A DNA stretch of 64,000 nt from Streptomyces sp. NBC_00582 (GTDB lineage: Bacteria; Actinomycetota; Actinomycetes; Streptomycetales; Streptomycetaceae): the NCBI RefSeq assembly GCF_036345155.1, contig NZ_CP107772.1, forward strand, positions 10,726,001 to 10,790,000, written 5' to 3'. Numbering within the stretch: position 1 is the first letter of the stretch; each line of letters starts with the position of its first letter. Shown piece after piece: positions 32,633 through 42,074 of the stretch. The translations under genes were made by a program, and so were the position numbers. The notes under the pieces were generated by a model. That model worked only from the letters and a program-made list of their open reading frames with translations. It searched no databases and was not told the origin of the DNA.

Positions 32633-35600
32633 ATGGAGAATCTGTTCCGTTTGATGCTGGCGCGGCCAGCTGTGGCACAGGATCCGGACAATCCCAGCAT
32701 CGACCTGGCCCAAGAGTCCGACTACCAGGCTGCCCTCCGCCAGGCGGTGGACGCCGGCCGGGATCACGTCGAGGAAGTCACCAGGGAATTTGCGGCCGGG
32801 GACGACTTCATCGGCAACCCCGTCAACAACGCTCTCGCCCCGAAGCTGGCCGATCTGGCCACACGACTCGACCAGCTGCTGGACGCTGACGAGGCCGTCA
32901 CCCGGGACGCGGTGGCCGAGGCCGTCCGGTTGGCGTTCGAGGCGTCGCCGGAGGAGGTAGTTGCCGACGACGTCTTCCAGGCAACGCTCGCCCGGCTTCG
33001 CGACAGCGTCATAGCGATCAAGGTGCTCCAGGAGCTGCACGCGCGACCCATCGAGGAGCTGGTGCGGCAGCTGCGCACCATGGACGCCATCGCCCGTGTC
33101 GCGGCCGACGAGACCTTCCCCTCCAGCGCCGACGCGCTGCACCGGTGGCGACGTCGTTCGCTGCGCCTGCCTGCCGCCCTACGTCTTCCCTCGCGGCTGT
33201 CCACGCGCGAGGCGGAGGATGAGCTGCGCGAGCGCCGTCAGGCGGCCGTGGACGAGCGGAACGGGCACGTGCGGGACCTGCTGGCCGAGCACGAACGCCT
33301 GCGGGCCGCGGTCTCCGAGCTTGGTGCACTGGACGCGCAGCACTTCCGCGTCTCCGACCGGGTCGAAAGCGAAGCCGCGCTGCCACCGGAGCAGCTGCGG
33401 CTCAAGAACACGGTGCTCGGCGATAGCGCCTACACCGCGGACGTTCGCGCCCTCAATCTGCGCCAGATGAAACAGGCCATCGAGGCTGAACCGGGCGAAG
33501 ACGCACACGTCGACCGCCCGCCCGAGCCTGCCGCGGCCTTGGCCGAGACGTTGCTGGGCACGACGTCGCCGGTCCTGGCGGGGCGTGGGGCGTTCCGTCC
33601 CCCCGACGTGTCCGAGGTCGGCTTTCGGCTGAAGCCCACGGCGGTGGATGCGCTCTCCGAGGAAACGAAAGATGTCCTGGAGAGGCGCTCGATCGACCTG
33701 AGTGCTACACCGCTGGATCAAATCACCGAGCACCTACAAAGCGACCTGACGACGACCGTGGCTCACCTGGAGCAGGCGGCCGGCCATCCGGTCAAGCAGT
33801 CCTTCAGGCGCATCGGTGACGCTCTGCTCTCGATCCAGACCCCGATCACTATCGGGTGGGGTGCCATCGGCACCGGCGGGCTCGTCCCGCTCCCCGTGTT
33901 TCCCCTGGACGGGCGGATCCCGCATACCAAGGGGGACGTCGCTCCCGCGGGGGTGGCCGACCTGCTGGTCGTCAGGCAGCAGTTGACCAGCTACGAGAGC
34001 ACCGATGTCGCGCACATCGAGAACGTCCTCAAGGGGGAGCGCAAGACACGTGAGCACTCGCGCCGCGAGGAAACAGAACTGGTCACGCTGACAGAGACCG
34101 AGGTCAGCACCAGCGAGGAGCGGGAGCTGGAGACCACGGACCGGTTCGAGATGACGCGAGAGACAGCTCAGACCATCAAGGAGGACGTCGCGCTCAAGGC
34201 CGGCCTGAACATCTCGGGCAAATACGGCCCGACCGTTGAGTTCGCGGCCAGCGCCGAAGGCTCCTTTGCACGATCCAAGGAGGAAGCCACCAGGTCGGCG
34301 ACGGCTTTCTCGCAGGATGTCACCGAGCGCAGCGCACGCAAGATCGCTGAGCGGGTCCTGGAGCGCATCACCAGGCGGGTCACCACGGAGACGATCGAGA
34401 AGAACACCCACGAGCTCGACAACGTCGCGGGCGGCGGGCACATCTCGGGCGTGTACCAGTGGGTGAACAAGGTGTACCAGGCGCAGATGTTCAACTACGG
34501 GCTGCGCACGATGTTCGACTTTCTGGTCCCCGAGCCGGCCGCCTTCCTCATCGCGGCGATGAACCAGGCACACGCGAGCACGATGACCCTGACCAAGCCG
34601 CCGGAGTTCTCCCTGACCCCCGCCCAGATCAACGAGAGCAACTACTCCTACTGGGTGAAGCAGTGCGGCGCGACCGACGTGGCACCCCCGCCGGAGCGGT
34701 TCAGGACCGCGTCGATGGACTTCAAGGGCGGCGGCGGGAGTAGGGAGACCAACTACAACCACTCAGGGCAGATTGCCCTCGAGGACGGGTACCGCGCCGT
34801 ATTCGGCACCGTGGGCGCCGCGACCAACATCTGGGAGGCCGACGCCACTGTGGATGTCGTCCTGGGGCAGCGCACGCAGCGCCTGTCCGTGGGCGCGGGC
34901 GAGTGGCTGTGGACGACGACCTTGGACGACGAGCAGAACTCGATCCCCGTGGCCATCAACACCTTCCACTGCTCGGACGTTGCCGTCGCCGTCGAGGTGA
35001 AGTGCCGGCGCACCGACCGCGCCATGGACAAGTGGCGCCTGGACACGCACGCCAAGCTCACCACCGCCCACCGGGCGCTCGTCGCGGACTACGAGGAGAA
35101 GCTGGCAGCGCTGCAGATGCAGGAGGGCGTGGCCATCCGGGGCAGGAACCCGGCGGCCAACCTGGTGACCATCCAGGGCGAGCTGAAGAAGAACTGCATC
35201 AGCATCCTGACCGACCAGCACTTCGACCTTTTCGACGCCATCGACGAGTCGCCCGCGACAGGGCTGCCACAGATGGATGTGTTCGAGGCGGCCGGCGAGG
35301 GGCCCTACGTGCGCTTTTTCGAGCAGGCCTTCGAATGGGAGCACATGAGCTGGGTGACCTACCCCTACTTCTGGGGCCGCAAGGACCAGTGGGATGAACG
35401 GCTGTCTTACGACGATCCCGATCCGGTCTTTAACGAGTTCCTCCAATCCGGCTACGCGCGGGTGTCAGTGCCGGCGCGACCGGGCTTCGAAGGAGCGATC
35501 GACCATTTCCTGACTATCGGTGAGCCCTGGAACGGCGGTCCGCTGCCGCCGATCTCCAGCCCGCTGTACCTGCCCATCGCCGATGAGATCGCCGAGCGCC

Positions 35601-35737
35601 TCGACCGCCCCGGCGACGAAGTTCCCCAAGGCGAGCCGTGGACTGTGCGGATCCCGACGAACCTCGTGCACCTGCGCGCCGACGACCAACTGCCTCGCTG
35701 GAAGCAGAACGACGAAGGTGAGTGGGTCGAGGCCTGA
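32633..35737 (+). CDS. large helical protein of unknown family, partner of protease-like gene
   Basis: 1034 residues from ATG 32633 with GGAGG 5 bp upstream; an earlier GTG (32573) has no such site. The first 300 residues are helical (VAEAVRLAFEASPEEVVADD, VLQELHARPIEELVRQLRTM). A charged coiled coil follows at about 455-540 (GERKTREHSRREETELVTLT, ETEVSTSEERELETTDRFEM), then SGKYGPTVEFAASAEGSFAR and another helical stretch with NYGLRTMFDFLVPEPAAFLI, and finally beta-rich sequence. No signal peptide. I cannot name the family; repeated Thr/Glu coiled coils suggest a filament or scaffold. The next gene follows after 44 bp and they are surely cotranscribed. Confidence 0.7.
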   Translation: MENLFRLMLARPAVAQDPDNPSIDLAQESDYQAALRQAVDAGRDHVEEVTREFAAGDDFIGNPVNNALAPKLADLATRLDQLLDADEAVTRDAVAEAVRLAFEASPEEVVADDVFQATLARLRDSVIAIKVLQELHARPIEELVRQLRTMDAIARVAADETFPSSADALHRWRRRSLRLPAALRLPSRLSTREAEDELRERRQAAVDERNGHVRDLLAEHERLRAAVSELGALDAQHFRVSDRVESEAALPPEQLRLKNTVLGDSAYTADVRALNLRQMKQAIEAEPGEDAHVDRPPEPAAALAETLLGTTSPVLAGRGAFRPPDVSEVGFRLKPTAVDALSEETKDVLERRSIDLSATPLDQITEHLQSDLTTTVAHLEQAAGHPVKQSFRRIGDALLSIQTPITIGWGAIGTGGLVPLPVFPLDGRIPHTKGDVAPAGVADLLVVRQQLTSYESTDVAHIENVLKGERKTREHSRREETELVTLTETEVSTSEERELETTDRFEMTRETAQTIKEDVALKAGLNISGKYGPTVEFAASAEGSFARSKEEATRSATAFSQDVTERSARKIAERVLERITRRVTTETIEKNTHELDNVAGGGHISGVYQWVNKVYQAQMFNYGLRTMFDFLVPEPAAFLIAAMNQAHASTMTLTKPPEFSLTPAQINESNYSYWVKQCGATDVAPPPERFRTASMDFKGGGGSRETNYNHSGQIALEDGYRAVFGTVGAATNIWEADATVDVVLGQRTQRLSVGAGEWLWTTTLDDEQNSIPVAINTFHCSDVAVAVEVKCRRTDRAMDKWRLDTHAKLTTAHRALVADYEEKLAALQMQEGVAIRGRNPAANLVTIQGELKKNCISILTDQHFDLFDAIDESPATGLPQMDVFEAAGEGPYVRFFEQAFEWEHMSWVTYPYFWGRKDQWDERLSYDDPDPVFNEFLQSGYARVSVPARPGFEGAIDHFLTIGEPWNGGPLPPISSPLYLPIADEIAERLDRPGDEVPQGEPWTVRIPTNLVHLRADDQLPRWKQNDEGEWVEA

Positions 35738-35781
35738 GCCGGTCGCTCAGTGCGGCTCACGACAAGGGATCGGGCATCGGG

Positions 35782-36843
35782 ATGAAGCGATTTGTGCTGG
35801 TCGCCGGAGTCGACTACGAGCGCAAAGGCGTCGACTTCAAGGTCTTCTGCGAGAACCGCGTCAAGCGGCTGGTCACGGCCAATCGGACCGCCGAGGACCT
35901 GACGTTCCAGATCTTCGACGTGAAGTCCGGGAAGATCGTTACCCGTGAGTTCACCCACCCGGGTGGCCGACGGATCGAGAACGTCACAACTACCACGCCG
36001 TTCACCCCCATCATCCCCGCCCACTACAACCGGGTGGTCTCAGGCGGCGAGGTGGACTACGAGTTCAAGGATGGGCAGCGGGGCATGATGTCGATCACCG
36101 ACATCTACGCCGCGGTGCGGACTATCGGATCCAGCGACCCCGGCACCCTCATGGAGCTCAGTTTCTTCTCGCACGCCTGGCACGGCGGCCCGATCCTGGT
36201 CAACAGCTTCGACGACGGCTTTGCCGAGGGGCCACCTGCCGTGCCCGGGGGCCCGCCCACCCGCATCGCTATGGGTGCCGCCCGTGACCCTGACGACAAG
36301 GACCCGCGTCCGGACAAGGATTTTGCGCCGCCGAACATGACCGCCGCTGAGCTAGTCCTCTTCCAGGGTGCCTATCACCCCGATGGCTACAACTGGAATT
36401 GGGGCTGTGCCTTCCCCCGTGTCATTCACGAGATCCTGTACAAGTTGGAACACCACGCTGGCTATCGGCCGTCCGGTCTTCCCGACGCCCAGACCTTCGT
36501 CTTCCGCAACCTCAACACCAACCACATCGACCAGCTCGCATCGCGGCTGGGCAAGACATTCCCCGACCCTCGGCGGGTGGAGCTGACGTTTGGGGAGCTC
36601 AAGCGATTCTTCTGCCTCGCGACCCTGGCCAGCTACTCCCATCACCTTGCTGTCAACTCCAAGCGGAAGACCTACGCCGGACTGATCGGTACATACTCCG
36701 AATACGACACTGGCGCGCGCCCGCTGATGCACATCCACACGGGATTCGCCCGGCACTTCAGGTTCTACAAGAACTACCTTGGCTTCTCCTTCGACCCTGA
36801 AGGCCGCAAGTACGGTGAGTACGATCCCAGCTTCACCTGTTGA
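35782..36843 (+). CDS. candidate caspase-fold (clan CD) cysteine protease
   Basis: 353 residues from ATG 35782, with CATCGGG upstream; 44 bp after the 1034-aa gene. A beta-strand ends in LMELSFFSHAWHGGPILVNS, placing His131 and His134 before GG, and a second strand ends in GYNWNWGCAFPRVIHEIL with Cys209. A hydrophobic strand ending in His-x-Gly, then about 75 residues later a strand ending in Cys, is the catalytic dyad layout of caspase-like and CHAT proteases. The family assignment is inference from this pattern. A protease beside a large scaffold-like protein fits a regulated effector pair, as in bacterial cell-death defence. Confidence 0.5.
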   Translation: MKRFVLVAGVDYERKGVDFKVFCENRVKRLVTANRTAEDLTFQIFDVKSGKIVTREFTHPGGRRIENVTTTTPFTPIIPAHYNRVVSGGEVDYEFKDGQRGMMSITDIYAAVRTIGSSDPGTLMELSFFSHAWHGGPILVNSFDDGFAEGPPAVPGGPPTRIAMGAARDPDDKDPRPDKDFAPPNMTAAELVLFQGAYHPDGYNWNWGCAFPRVIHEILYKLEHHAGYRPSGLPDAQTFVFRNLNTNHIDQLASRLGKTFPDPRRVELTFGELKRFFCLATLASYSHHLAVNSKRKTYAGLIGTYSEYDTGARPLMHIHTGFARHFRFYKNYLGFSFDPEGRKYGEYDPSFTC

Positions 36844-36947
36844 CCGCTGCACGTTCGTTTGGGTGTACGCCTGCTCGCGCGGGCCGGTGTGTCTCCATTT
36901 GACGGTGCCCACGCATGGGCAGACGCTGAAGACAGGAGGGTGTCGAA

Positions 36948-37929
36948 CTAGACGAGTAGTTCCGATGTGGGTCAGTGGTCGTAGGCGATCAGTGACCGGG
37001 TGATGGGTGCGCCGATGGTTCGGTTGTGCCAGATCGCGCAGGTCATCGCCAGGATCCGCTGGGCCACCCGGACTCCGACGCCCTCGATGGTGCGGCCGCC
37101 GTGCTGTTCGAGGTCGAGCTGGCCCTTGAGGGTGTCGTTGACCGACTCGATCAGCTGCCGCACCGTCTTGAGCAGGGATTCTGCGGGGTGTGGGGTGCCG
37201 CGGTTGCGGTAGGACGGCCGTAGCAGGCTGATGCCGCGAGCGGCGAGGAAGCGGTCGAGTTCGGCAGCGATGTACCCCTTGTCCGCCAGGATCAGCAGCC
37301 CCGGCCGGGCAGCTGCCAGATGCGGTTCGTCGTCGATCAGAGCGGCCAGGACCTGCCGTTCGTCGACCTTGGGGTCGGCCAGGGCCCAGGCGACGGGCAG
37401 GCCTGCCGGGGTGCACACCAGATGCAGCTTCAGGCCCCAGTAGAAGCGGGAGTGTGATCGGCAGTAGCCGTAGCCTGCCCAGCCGGCCAGGTCGGAGCGT
37501 TTGACGGTCTCGCGGGAGCGTGCGCACTCGACCGGAGTGGAGTCCACGATCCACACATCGTCCAGCCATAGGTCGGTGTCAGCGGCCAGCGACCGGATGG
37601 CCCGTTTGACCAGGGGCAGAGCGGCTCGCAGCCGCTTGTTGTAGGCAGGGCGCTGGGGCAGGTACGGGAACATCCCGTGCAGGTGGGCGTGGGCGAAGCG
37701 CAGCCAGCGGGCCTCACAGTGGAAGCCCAGCACGGCCTGGGCCACCGCCAGGGTCACCAGCTCGGCATCGGTCAGCCGCGGCGGACGTCCACGCCACCGC
37801 GGGGTCTTCAAACGGTCATCGACATGCACGTACAGTGCCGTCAAGAGGGTGTCTAAATCGGTCGTCACAACCCGATGTTGGACACCCTCCCTCCGTCTGA
37901 GAACCCCGCATTCGGAACTACTCGTCTAG
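36948..37929 (-). mobile_element. IS982-family insertion sequence
   Basis: An 18-bp perfect inverted repeat (CTAGACGAGTAGTTCCGA at 36948-36965 and its complement at 37912-37929) bounds 982 bp holding one transposase gene. The size fits the family (about 1 kb). I could not find a convincing target duplication. It sits 12 bp upstream of the KAP-like ATPase start and 105 bp after the protease-like gene. Confidence 0.88.
36972..37868 (-). CDS. IS982-family transposase
   Basis: 298 residues. DDE transposase with the IS982 order: an N-terminal domain (RLTDAELVTLAVAQAVLGFH, CEARWLRFAHAHLHGMFPYL), first Asp in DDVWIVDSTPVECARS, second Asp in LLILADKGYIAAELDR, and Glu in TVRQLIESVNDTLKGQ, ending with RILAMTCAIWHNRTIGAP. 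Family members cut and paste with short target duplications. The gene is intact, with all catalytic residues, and fills the IS. Confidence 0.92.
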   Translation of the reverse strand: MTTDLDTLLTALYVHVDDRLKTPRWRGRPPRLTDAELVTLAVAQAVLGFHCEARWLRFAHAHLHGMFPYLPQRPAYNKRLRAALPLVKRAIRSLAADTDLWLDDVWIVDSTPVECARSRETVKRSDLAGWAGYGYCRSHSRFYWGLKLHLVCTPAGLPVAWALADPKVDERQVLAALIDDEPHLAAARPGLLILADKGYIAAELDRFLAARGISLLRPSYRNRGTPHPAESLLKTVRQLIESVNDTLKGQLDLEQHGGRTIEGVGVRVAQRILAMTCAIWHNRTIGAPITRSLIAYDH

Positions 37930-37940
37930 GGGTGATACCT

Positions 37941-40667
37941 ATGTCGGTTACCGACGACAGCCGTGAGAAGTCGCGGGGCGTGGTGCCGAGAGCGCCAGCG
38001 GGGCCCTACGAGGTGGACGTTCGTCGGCTGGTGGACGAGTCCCTTCAGACTGTACTCGCCCAGTCGGACATCGCCGACCAGGTGAGGGAACTGACGAAGA
38101 TTCCCCTAGATCTGACGAACGCGGTGGAGCGTCAGTGGGACGTGATTCAGCTCAACATCGCGGGCTCTTTGGAACAGGCGCGCCAGCTGGGCCATCGCCT
38201 GAACGAGTTGCTGGCGGCCGAGGCGGCGACGGATCCACACCTCCAAGGGCGATACCTCCAGTTAATCGAGGCAGCCATTCAGCTGCGGGACGCGTCTGAG
38301 GCACTGCGAGAGCTCGCCTTGCACCCGTCGGAGGGAAGGGCTGACACGGAGCAGATCCGGACCGTGCTGGATACGGCCCGCAAGCGCTACTTCGTGGCGG
38401 ACTCCCTGCTTGCCGAGGAAAAGATGGGGAAAGGGGCTGCCCTCGCACTACCGCCTTGGCCGGCAAATCCACGCACTGCCCTGGACTCCGAATACGCCGA
38501 GGTAATCGGGCGGCTGGAGAGAATTGAGAATCAGATAAGGGATGAACTGCGCAAGCAGCGTGACCGCGCACGTGTGAAGCTTGAGTTCCGGGCGCTCGAA
38601 ACGGAGTGGAACGCAAGTCTCGCCCATCTGAGCGCTGCGGCGGAGTCCATCATTGAAAGCCTGGTTCGTACAGAACTCAACCAACTCACGACCGCTCACT
38701 ACGCTACCCGGATGCGCATCGGCTCCCTCAAGGGCCTGCGCGAAGCGATCTCCAGCGGGAAGGTCATCGTCACCGCATCTTTCCGGCGACTCGAGTCGGC
38801 CATCAGCCAGCGCGACGGGGGAAGCTTCGGTGTATCTGGCCCACGAGGCGTGGGCAAAACGACGCTCATCGACTATGTCACTAAGCTCACCACACCGTTG
38901 AGGGCATCCGAGATCACGTCCCTCGACCCGCCGCCACGACCGAGACTGGGCATCAATGTTTCTGCGCCGGTGGCCTACGAGCCCCGGGACTTCTTGCTCT
39001 ACCTTCACAGCCGGATCTGCCGCGCGGTACTGGGTCCGGACGCGGACCGTGAGCCGGACAGCCCATGGGAGGATCAGTCGCAGCGGAACTCCAACCGTAT
39101 AGCCGCGTTGTATATCGCGCTGGCCGGGGCGGTCATGCTGACGGTCGGCACGGTCCTGCTCGCCACGGCCGGGCCCCTACTGACGGCACCGCGTCATTGG
39201 TGGTCGTACCTGGGGCTGGTGCTGACATCTATCTCCGCCATACTCCTCACTCTGTTCCTGATCGGCACGGCGCAGATGTCGACTCGCCGCACAGCTCCTT
39301 ACCCGCCTGACTTGTCCCGCATGCAGATCCAGTTCGTCGACCTAATGGAGCGGACTCGTAGCGCGTCCCGCGCGTCCACATACTGCCTCGCGCTCGCCTT
39401 CTGCGCGGCTGCTGGTCTGCCGCTGATTATCCTTTCCGGAGGCATGGGGGCCGGCACCTGGTGGCTGCTCGGTGGTGTCGTCCTGGCCATCATCGGTCTC
39501 GCGCTGTTGTTCGCAGGATGGACAAGGGTCCACCTGCAAGGACGATCGGTGCAGGGGCCCGCAGACATGCTGGCGATGCAGCCGATTTCCGAAATAGGTG
39601 CACTGCGGGAGGCCGCGAGGGACCAGCTGCGGAAAATCCACACTCAGCAAACGTTGAGCACCGAACGCTCCATGGTGGTGAAGCTGGGTGGGGCCCGCCA
39701 GGTGCCCCTGGGACTGGACGTCGGAGCCAAGCAGGGAATGACGCTCGCCGAGCGCCCCAAGAGCTATCCGGAAATCGTCGCGGACCTCCGCTCGTTCATC
39801 GAGTCGGTCGCCAAGCAGCAGGACCTGGTGATCGCCATCGACGAACTGGACAAAATGAAGAGCGCAGAACAGGTCGAGAACTTCCTCAATGACATCAAGG
39901 CCGTCTTCGGGTCCAGCCGCTGCTTCTTCCTCGTATCCGTCTCTGAGGAGGCCGCCGCGAGCTTCGAGCGCCGCGGTGTGCCGTTCCGCGACGTTTTCGA
40001 CAGTGCCTTCGACGACGTCGTTACCTTGGACCGGCTGCCCCTGAGCGAGGCGAAGGACATCCTCCACGGCCTGCTACTCGACTGGACGGAGCCGTTCGTG
40101 GCGCTCTGCTACGTGCTCTCCGGCGGACTCCCTCGCGAACTTCATCGCAGCGTACGCAACATGGTCGGCGATCGGGGGGAGGGAAGCGACGTTCACCTGG
40201 ACGAGACCGTGCCCGAGCTGATGCGGCGCGAAGCCGCCGGACGACTGTGGGCCGTACGCCACAGCCTGCAGCGTGGCACCTTCGAGCCCGCGGGCCTGAG
40301 CCTCCTCAACCAACTCGAAGGGATCCAGCCGCAGGACGCCACGGCCGCACAGTTCGAGCAGTGGTACGGAGAGTTCCGCTCCTGGGCCACCCGCGACGGC
40401 TTGACAGCACCTCAACTGAACGGCACACCCCAACTGTGCGCGGCGGCTCGCCTGGGGTGCGAGATAGCCGGTTTCATGCTCTTCGCCGCAACCCTAATCG
40501 ACTTCTTCGACAGCACCCTGGATTCCTCGCGCCTGAGCATGGCCGAGGGACCCACCGCAGGCGACAGATCCCTCACTCACCTCGCCGAAGCCCGGCACGC
40601 CCTCTCCACCAACCCCTGGTCCGCTACAGCGAGCGTGGCGAGGTTCCGCAGGGCCTGGGGGATGTGA
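37941..40667 (+). CDS. KAP-like membrane P-loop NTPase
   Basis: 908 residues from ATG 37941; a longer frame begins inside the IS and is unlikely to be native. Residues 1-270 are helical (a probable coiled coil). Walker A GPRGVGKTT is at about 302, Walker B DLVIAIDELDKM at about 634. Between them four membrane helices lie at about 386-415, 420-446, 479-500 and 503-531. Membrane helices inserted between Walker A and B are the hallmark of KAP NTPases, several of which take part in phage defence. The IS now occupies its native promoter region. Its stop overlaps the start of a small gene (GTGA). Confidence 0.7.
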   Translation: MSVTDDSREKSRGVVPRAPAGPYEVDVRRLVDESLQTVLAQSDIADQVRELTKIPLDLTNAVERQWDVIQLNIAGSLEQARQLGHRLNELLAAEAATDPHLQGRYLQLIEAAIQLRDASEALRELALHPSEGRADTEQIRTVLDTARKRYFVADSLLAEEKMGKGAALALPPWPANPRTALDSEYAEVIGRLERIENQIRDELRKQRDRARVKLEFRALETEWNASLAHLSAAAESIIESLVRTELNQLTTAHYATRMRIGSLKGLREAISSGKVIVTASFRRLESAISQRDGGSFGVSGPRGVGKTTLIDYVTKLTTPLRASEITSLDPPPRPRLGINVSAPVAYEPRDFLLYLHSRICRAVLGPDADREPDSPWEDQSQRNSNRIAALYIALAGAVMLTVGTVLLATAGPLLTAPRHWWSYLGLVLTSISAILLTLFLIGTAQMSTRRTAPYPPDLSRMQIQFVDLMERTRSASRASTYCLALAFCAAAGLPLIILSGGMGAGTWWLLGGVVLAIIGLALLFAGWTRVHLQGRSVQGPADMLAMQPISEIGALREAARDQLRKIHTQQTLSTERSMVVKLGGARQVPLGLDVGAKQGMTLAERPKSYPEIVADLRSFIESVAKQQDLVIAIDELDKMKSAEQVENFLNDIKAVFGSSRCFFLVSVSEEAAASFERRGVPFRDVFDSAFDDVVTLDRLPLSEAKDILHGLLLDWTEPFVALCYVLSGGLPRELHRSVRNMVGDRGEGSDVHLDETVPELMRREAAGRLWAVRHSLQRGTFEPAGLSLLNQLEGIQPQDATAAQFEQWYGEFRSWATRDGLTAPQLNGTPQLCAAARLGCEIAGFMLFAATLIDFFDSTLDSSRLSMAEGPTAGDRSLTHLAEARHALSTNPWSATASVARFRRAWGM

Positions 40668-40852
40668 GGCCGCAGCTTCTGACTTGTTCCCCAGCACTGC
40701 TGAGGACGCCGCAAGTGGACGACGGCCTGCCGCTCTGGCCCAAGCCCGTACGCATCCGTCGACCCGAGGGCCTGCTCACCCCCGAAGAGACAGACCTCCG
40801 CGAACGTCTCCAGGCCCAGCGCCACCCGAACGAGCAGATCCGTGGCCAGTAG
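40664..40852 (+). CDS. 62-aa protein coupled to the KAP-like ATPase
   Basis: GTG 40664 overlaps the ATPase stop as GTGA (40664-40667), so ribosomes can pass directly from one to the other. The product ends VRIRRPEGLLTPEETDLRER, LQAQRHPNEQIRGQ, a Pro-flanked strand followed by one charged helix, resembling part of a small adaptor. It is too short for a domain call. The exact overlap, absence of stops and charged helix argue that it is real. Confidence 0.5.
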   Translation: MRPQLLTCSPALLRTPQVDDGLPLWPKPVRIRRPEGLLTPEETDLRERLQAQRHPNEQIRGQ

Positions 40853-40923
40853 CCGTGAGCGTTGCCCGCTGACGCTGCAGAAGGCGCGTTCCCACAGGAA
40901 CCCGTGGGGATACCGTGCTGCAC

Positions 40924-41529
40924 ATGGCCACCGCCCCGACGCCCCACAACCTCACGGCGCTCCTGCTGTTCATCGACACCCACATCATCGACGCCGCGGA
41001 CGAGGCAAGCGCGTGCTTGAGGCGCCTCCGTGACGAGGGATGGATCAACCTTCAGCGGACCGACGCCATGGACACGGAACTCGCTGACGCGCCCGCTGAG
41101 AAGTGGGCACAGCTCACCGAGGCCAGCGCCGGCTACCCGGAAGCGCTCGGGCCCATGGTCTGGGGCCAATCCCGCTGGGATTCCTCCGTCTGGGGCACTG
41201 AGGAGGACCACACCCGCCTGCACGACGTGTTCGCCATCCTGTTCCCGAACGTGGACCGGACGACCGCTCGGGACAACCACATCCGTGACGCCATGCACGT
41301 CTCCACAGCCATCCGGTACGGAGGATTCGGCTTCGTCACCCGTGAGAGGCGCCTCCTGAACAAGTCGGACCGGATCGCCGAACGCTTCCACGGTTTCCGG
41401 ATGTGGCTGCCGGAAGACGCCCTTACCGAGGCAGATGCCCGGATCCGGGGCCTTCGGGAACTCCACCACCGCGAACCTCACCGCGGCGCCCTGCCGACGT
41501 GGCCAGTGGAGGGCGATCTCCCAACTTGA
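40924..41529 (+). CDS. PIN-domain-like protein
   Basis: 201 residues from ATG 40924 (GTG 40915 also possible). Acidic residues follow the PIN nuclease order: Asp18 in LLFIDTHIID, Glu52 in DAMDTELAD, Asp117/Asp122 in RDNHIRDAMHVSTAIRYG, then GFVTRERRLLNKSDRI where VapC proteins have TxDxxL. PIN proteins of VapC type cut RNA. A long insertion (about 60-105) separates the second and third motifs, and the protein is longer than VapC (about 135). There is no VapB-like gene next to it. It may act with the KAP-like ATPase and the 62-aa protein upstream. Confidence 0.6.
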   Translation: MATAPTPHNLTALLLFIDTHIIDAADEASACLRRLRDEGWINLQRTDAMDTELADAPAEKWAQLTEASAGYPEALGPMVWGQSRWDSSVWGTEEDHTRLHDVFAILFPNVDRTTARDNHIRDAMHVSTAIRYGGFGFVTRERRLLNKSDRIAERFHGFRMWLPEDALTEADARIRGLRELHHREPHRGALPTWPVEGDLPT

Positions 41530-41678
41530 CGTCTTGGGCGGAGCGGCCAAGATCAAGTGCTTAGAGCCAACCGCTGTTCCGTCGTTCGCTCCGCCCACGG
41601 CCTCGCGTTCGACCGAACGTGATCACGAGCGGTGGTCGACCACCATCGCGCACGCGCTCCGTGCTCCCTTGGAAGTGC

Positions 41679-42074
41679 TCACTCGGAGGAGGGGAGAGGG
41701 GCGAGTCTTCGGTCGTTGTCGCGCTTCTTCAGGGCGAGGTTCTCGTGGTAGAGATTCGCGGTCACCGTCGCGAGGGCGTCGAGTTTGCCGTTGAGTTGTG
41801 TGATCTCGGCTCTGGCCTCGCGAAGCTGCTTGCGGAGTTGGGTGATCGTCTCGTCCCGGGCGACCTCGCCGGGGGTGCGGAGGACCGGGCGGGCGACCTT
41901 GGCGTTCCACTCGGCGAGGATGTCGTCGGCGCGGTGGACGGTCGCGTGGCTGACCTGGGCTTCTCGGGCGAGGTTCTCCTTGGTGAGGGCGCCGTCGGTG
42001 TGCAGCGGTTCGCTGGCCAGTAGCCGGGCCATGGCCTCGCGGAGCTTGGTGGCGGTCTTGGCGGACACTGGCAT
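41679..42074 (-). CDS. TnpC-like small coiled-coil protein
   Basis: 131 residues from ATG 42074, sharing one base with the upstream stop (TGATG). An N-terminal helix-turn-helix-like part (KLREAMARLLASEPLHTDGA, LTKENLAREAQVSHATVHRA) is followed by a coiled coil (ETITQLRKQLREARAEITQL, NGKLDALATVTANLYHENLA). This is the pattern of the small third protein of Tn554-type elements and DUF6262 proteins that accompany paired integrases. Tn554 TnpC affects transposition frequency and orientation; the same is likely here. Confidence 0.72.
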   Translation of the reverse strand: MPVSAKTATKLREAMARLLASEPLHTDGALTKENLAREAQVSHATVHRADDILAEWNAKVARPVLRTPGEVARDETITQLRKQLREARAEITQLNGKLDALATVTANLYHENLALKKRDNDRRLAPLPSSE

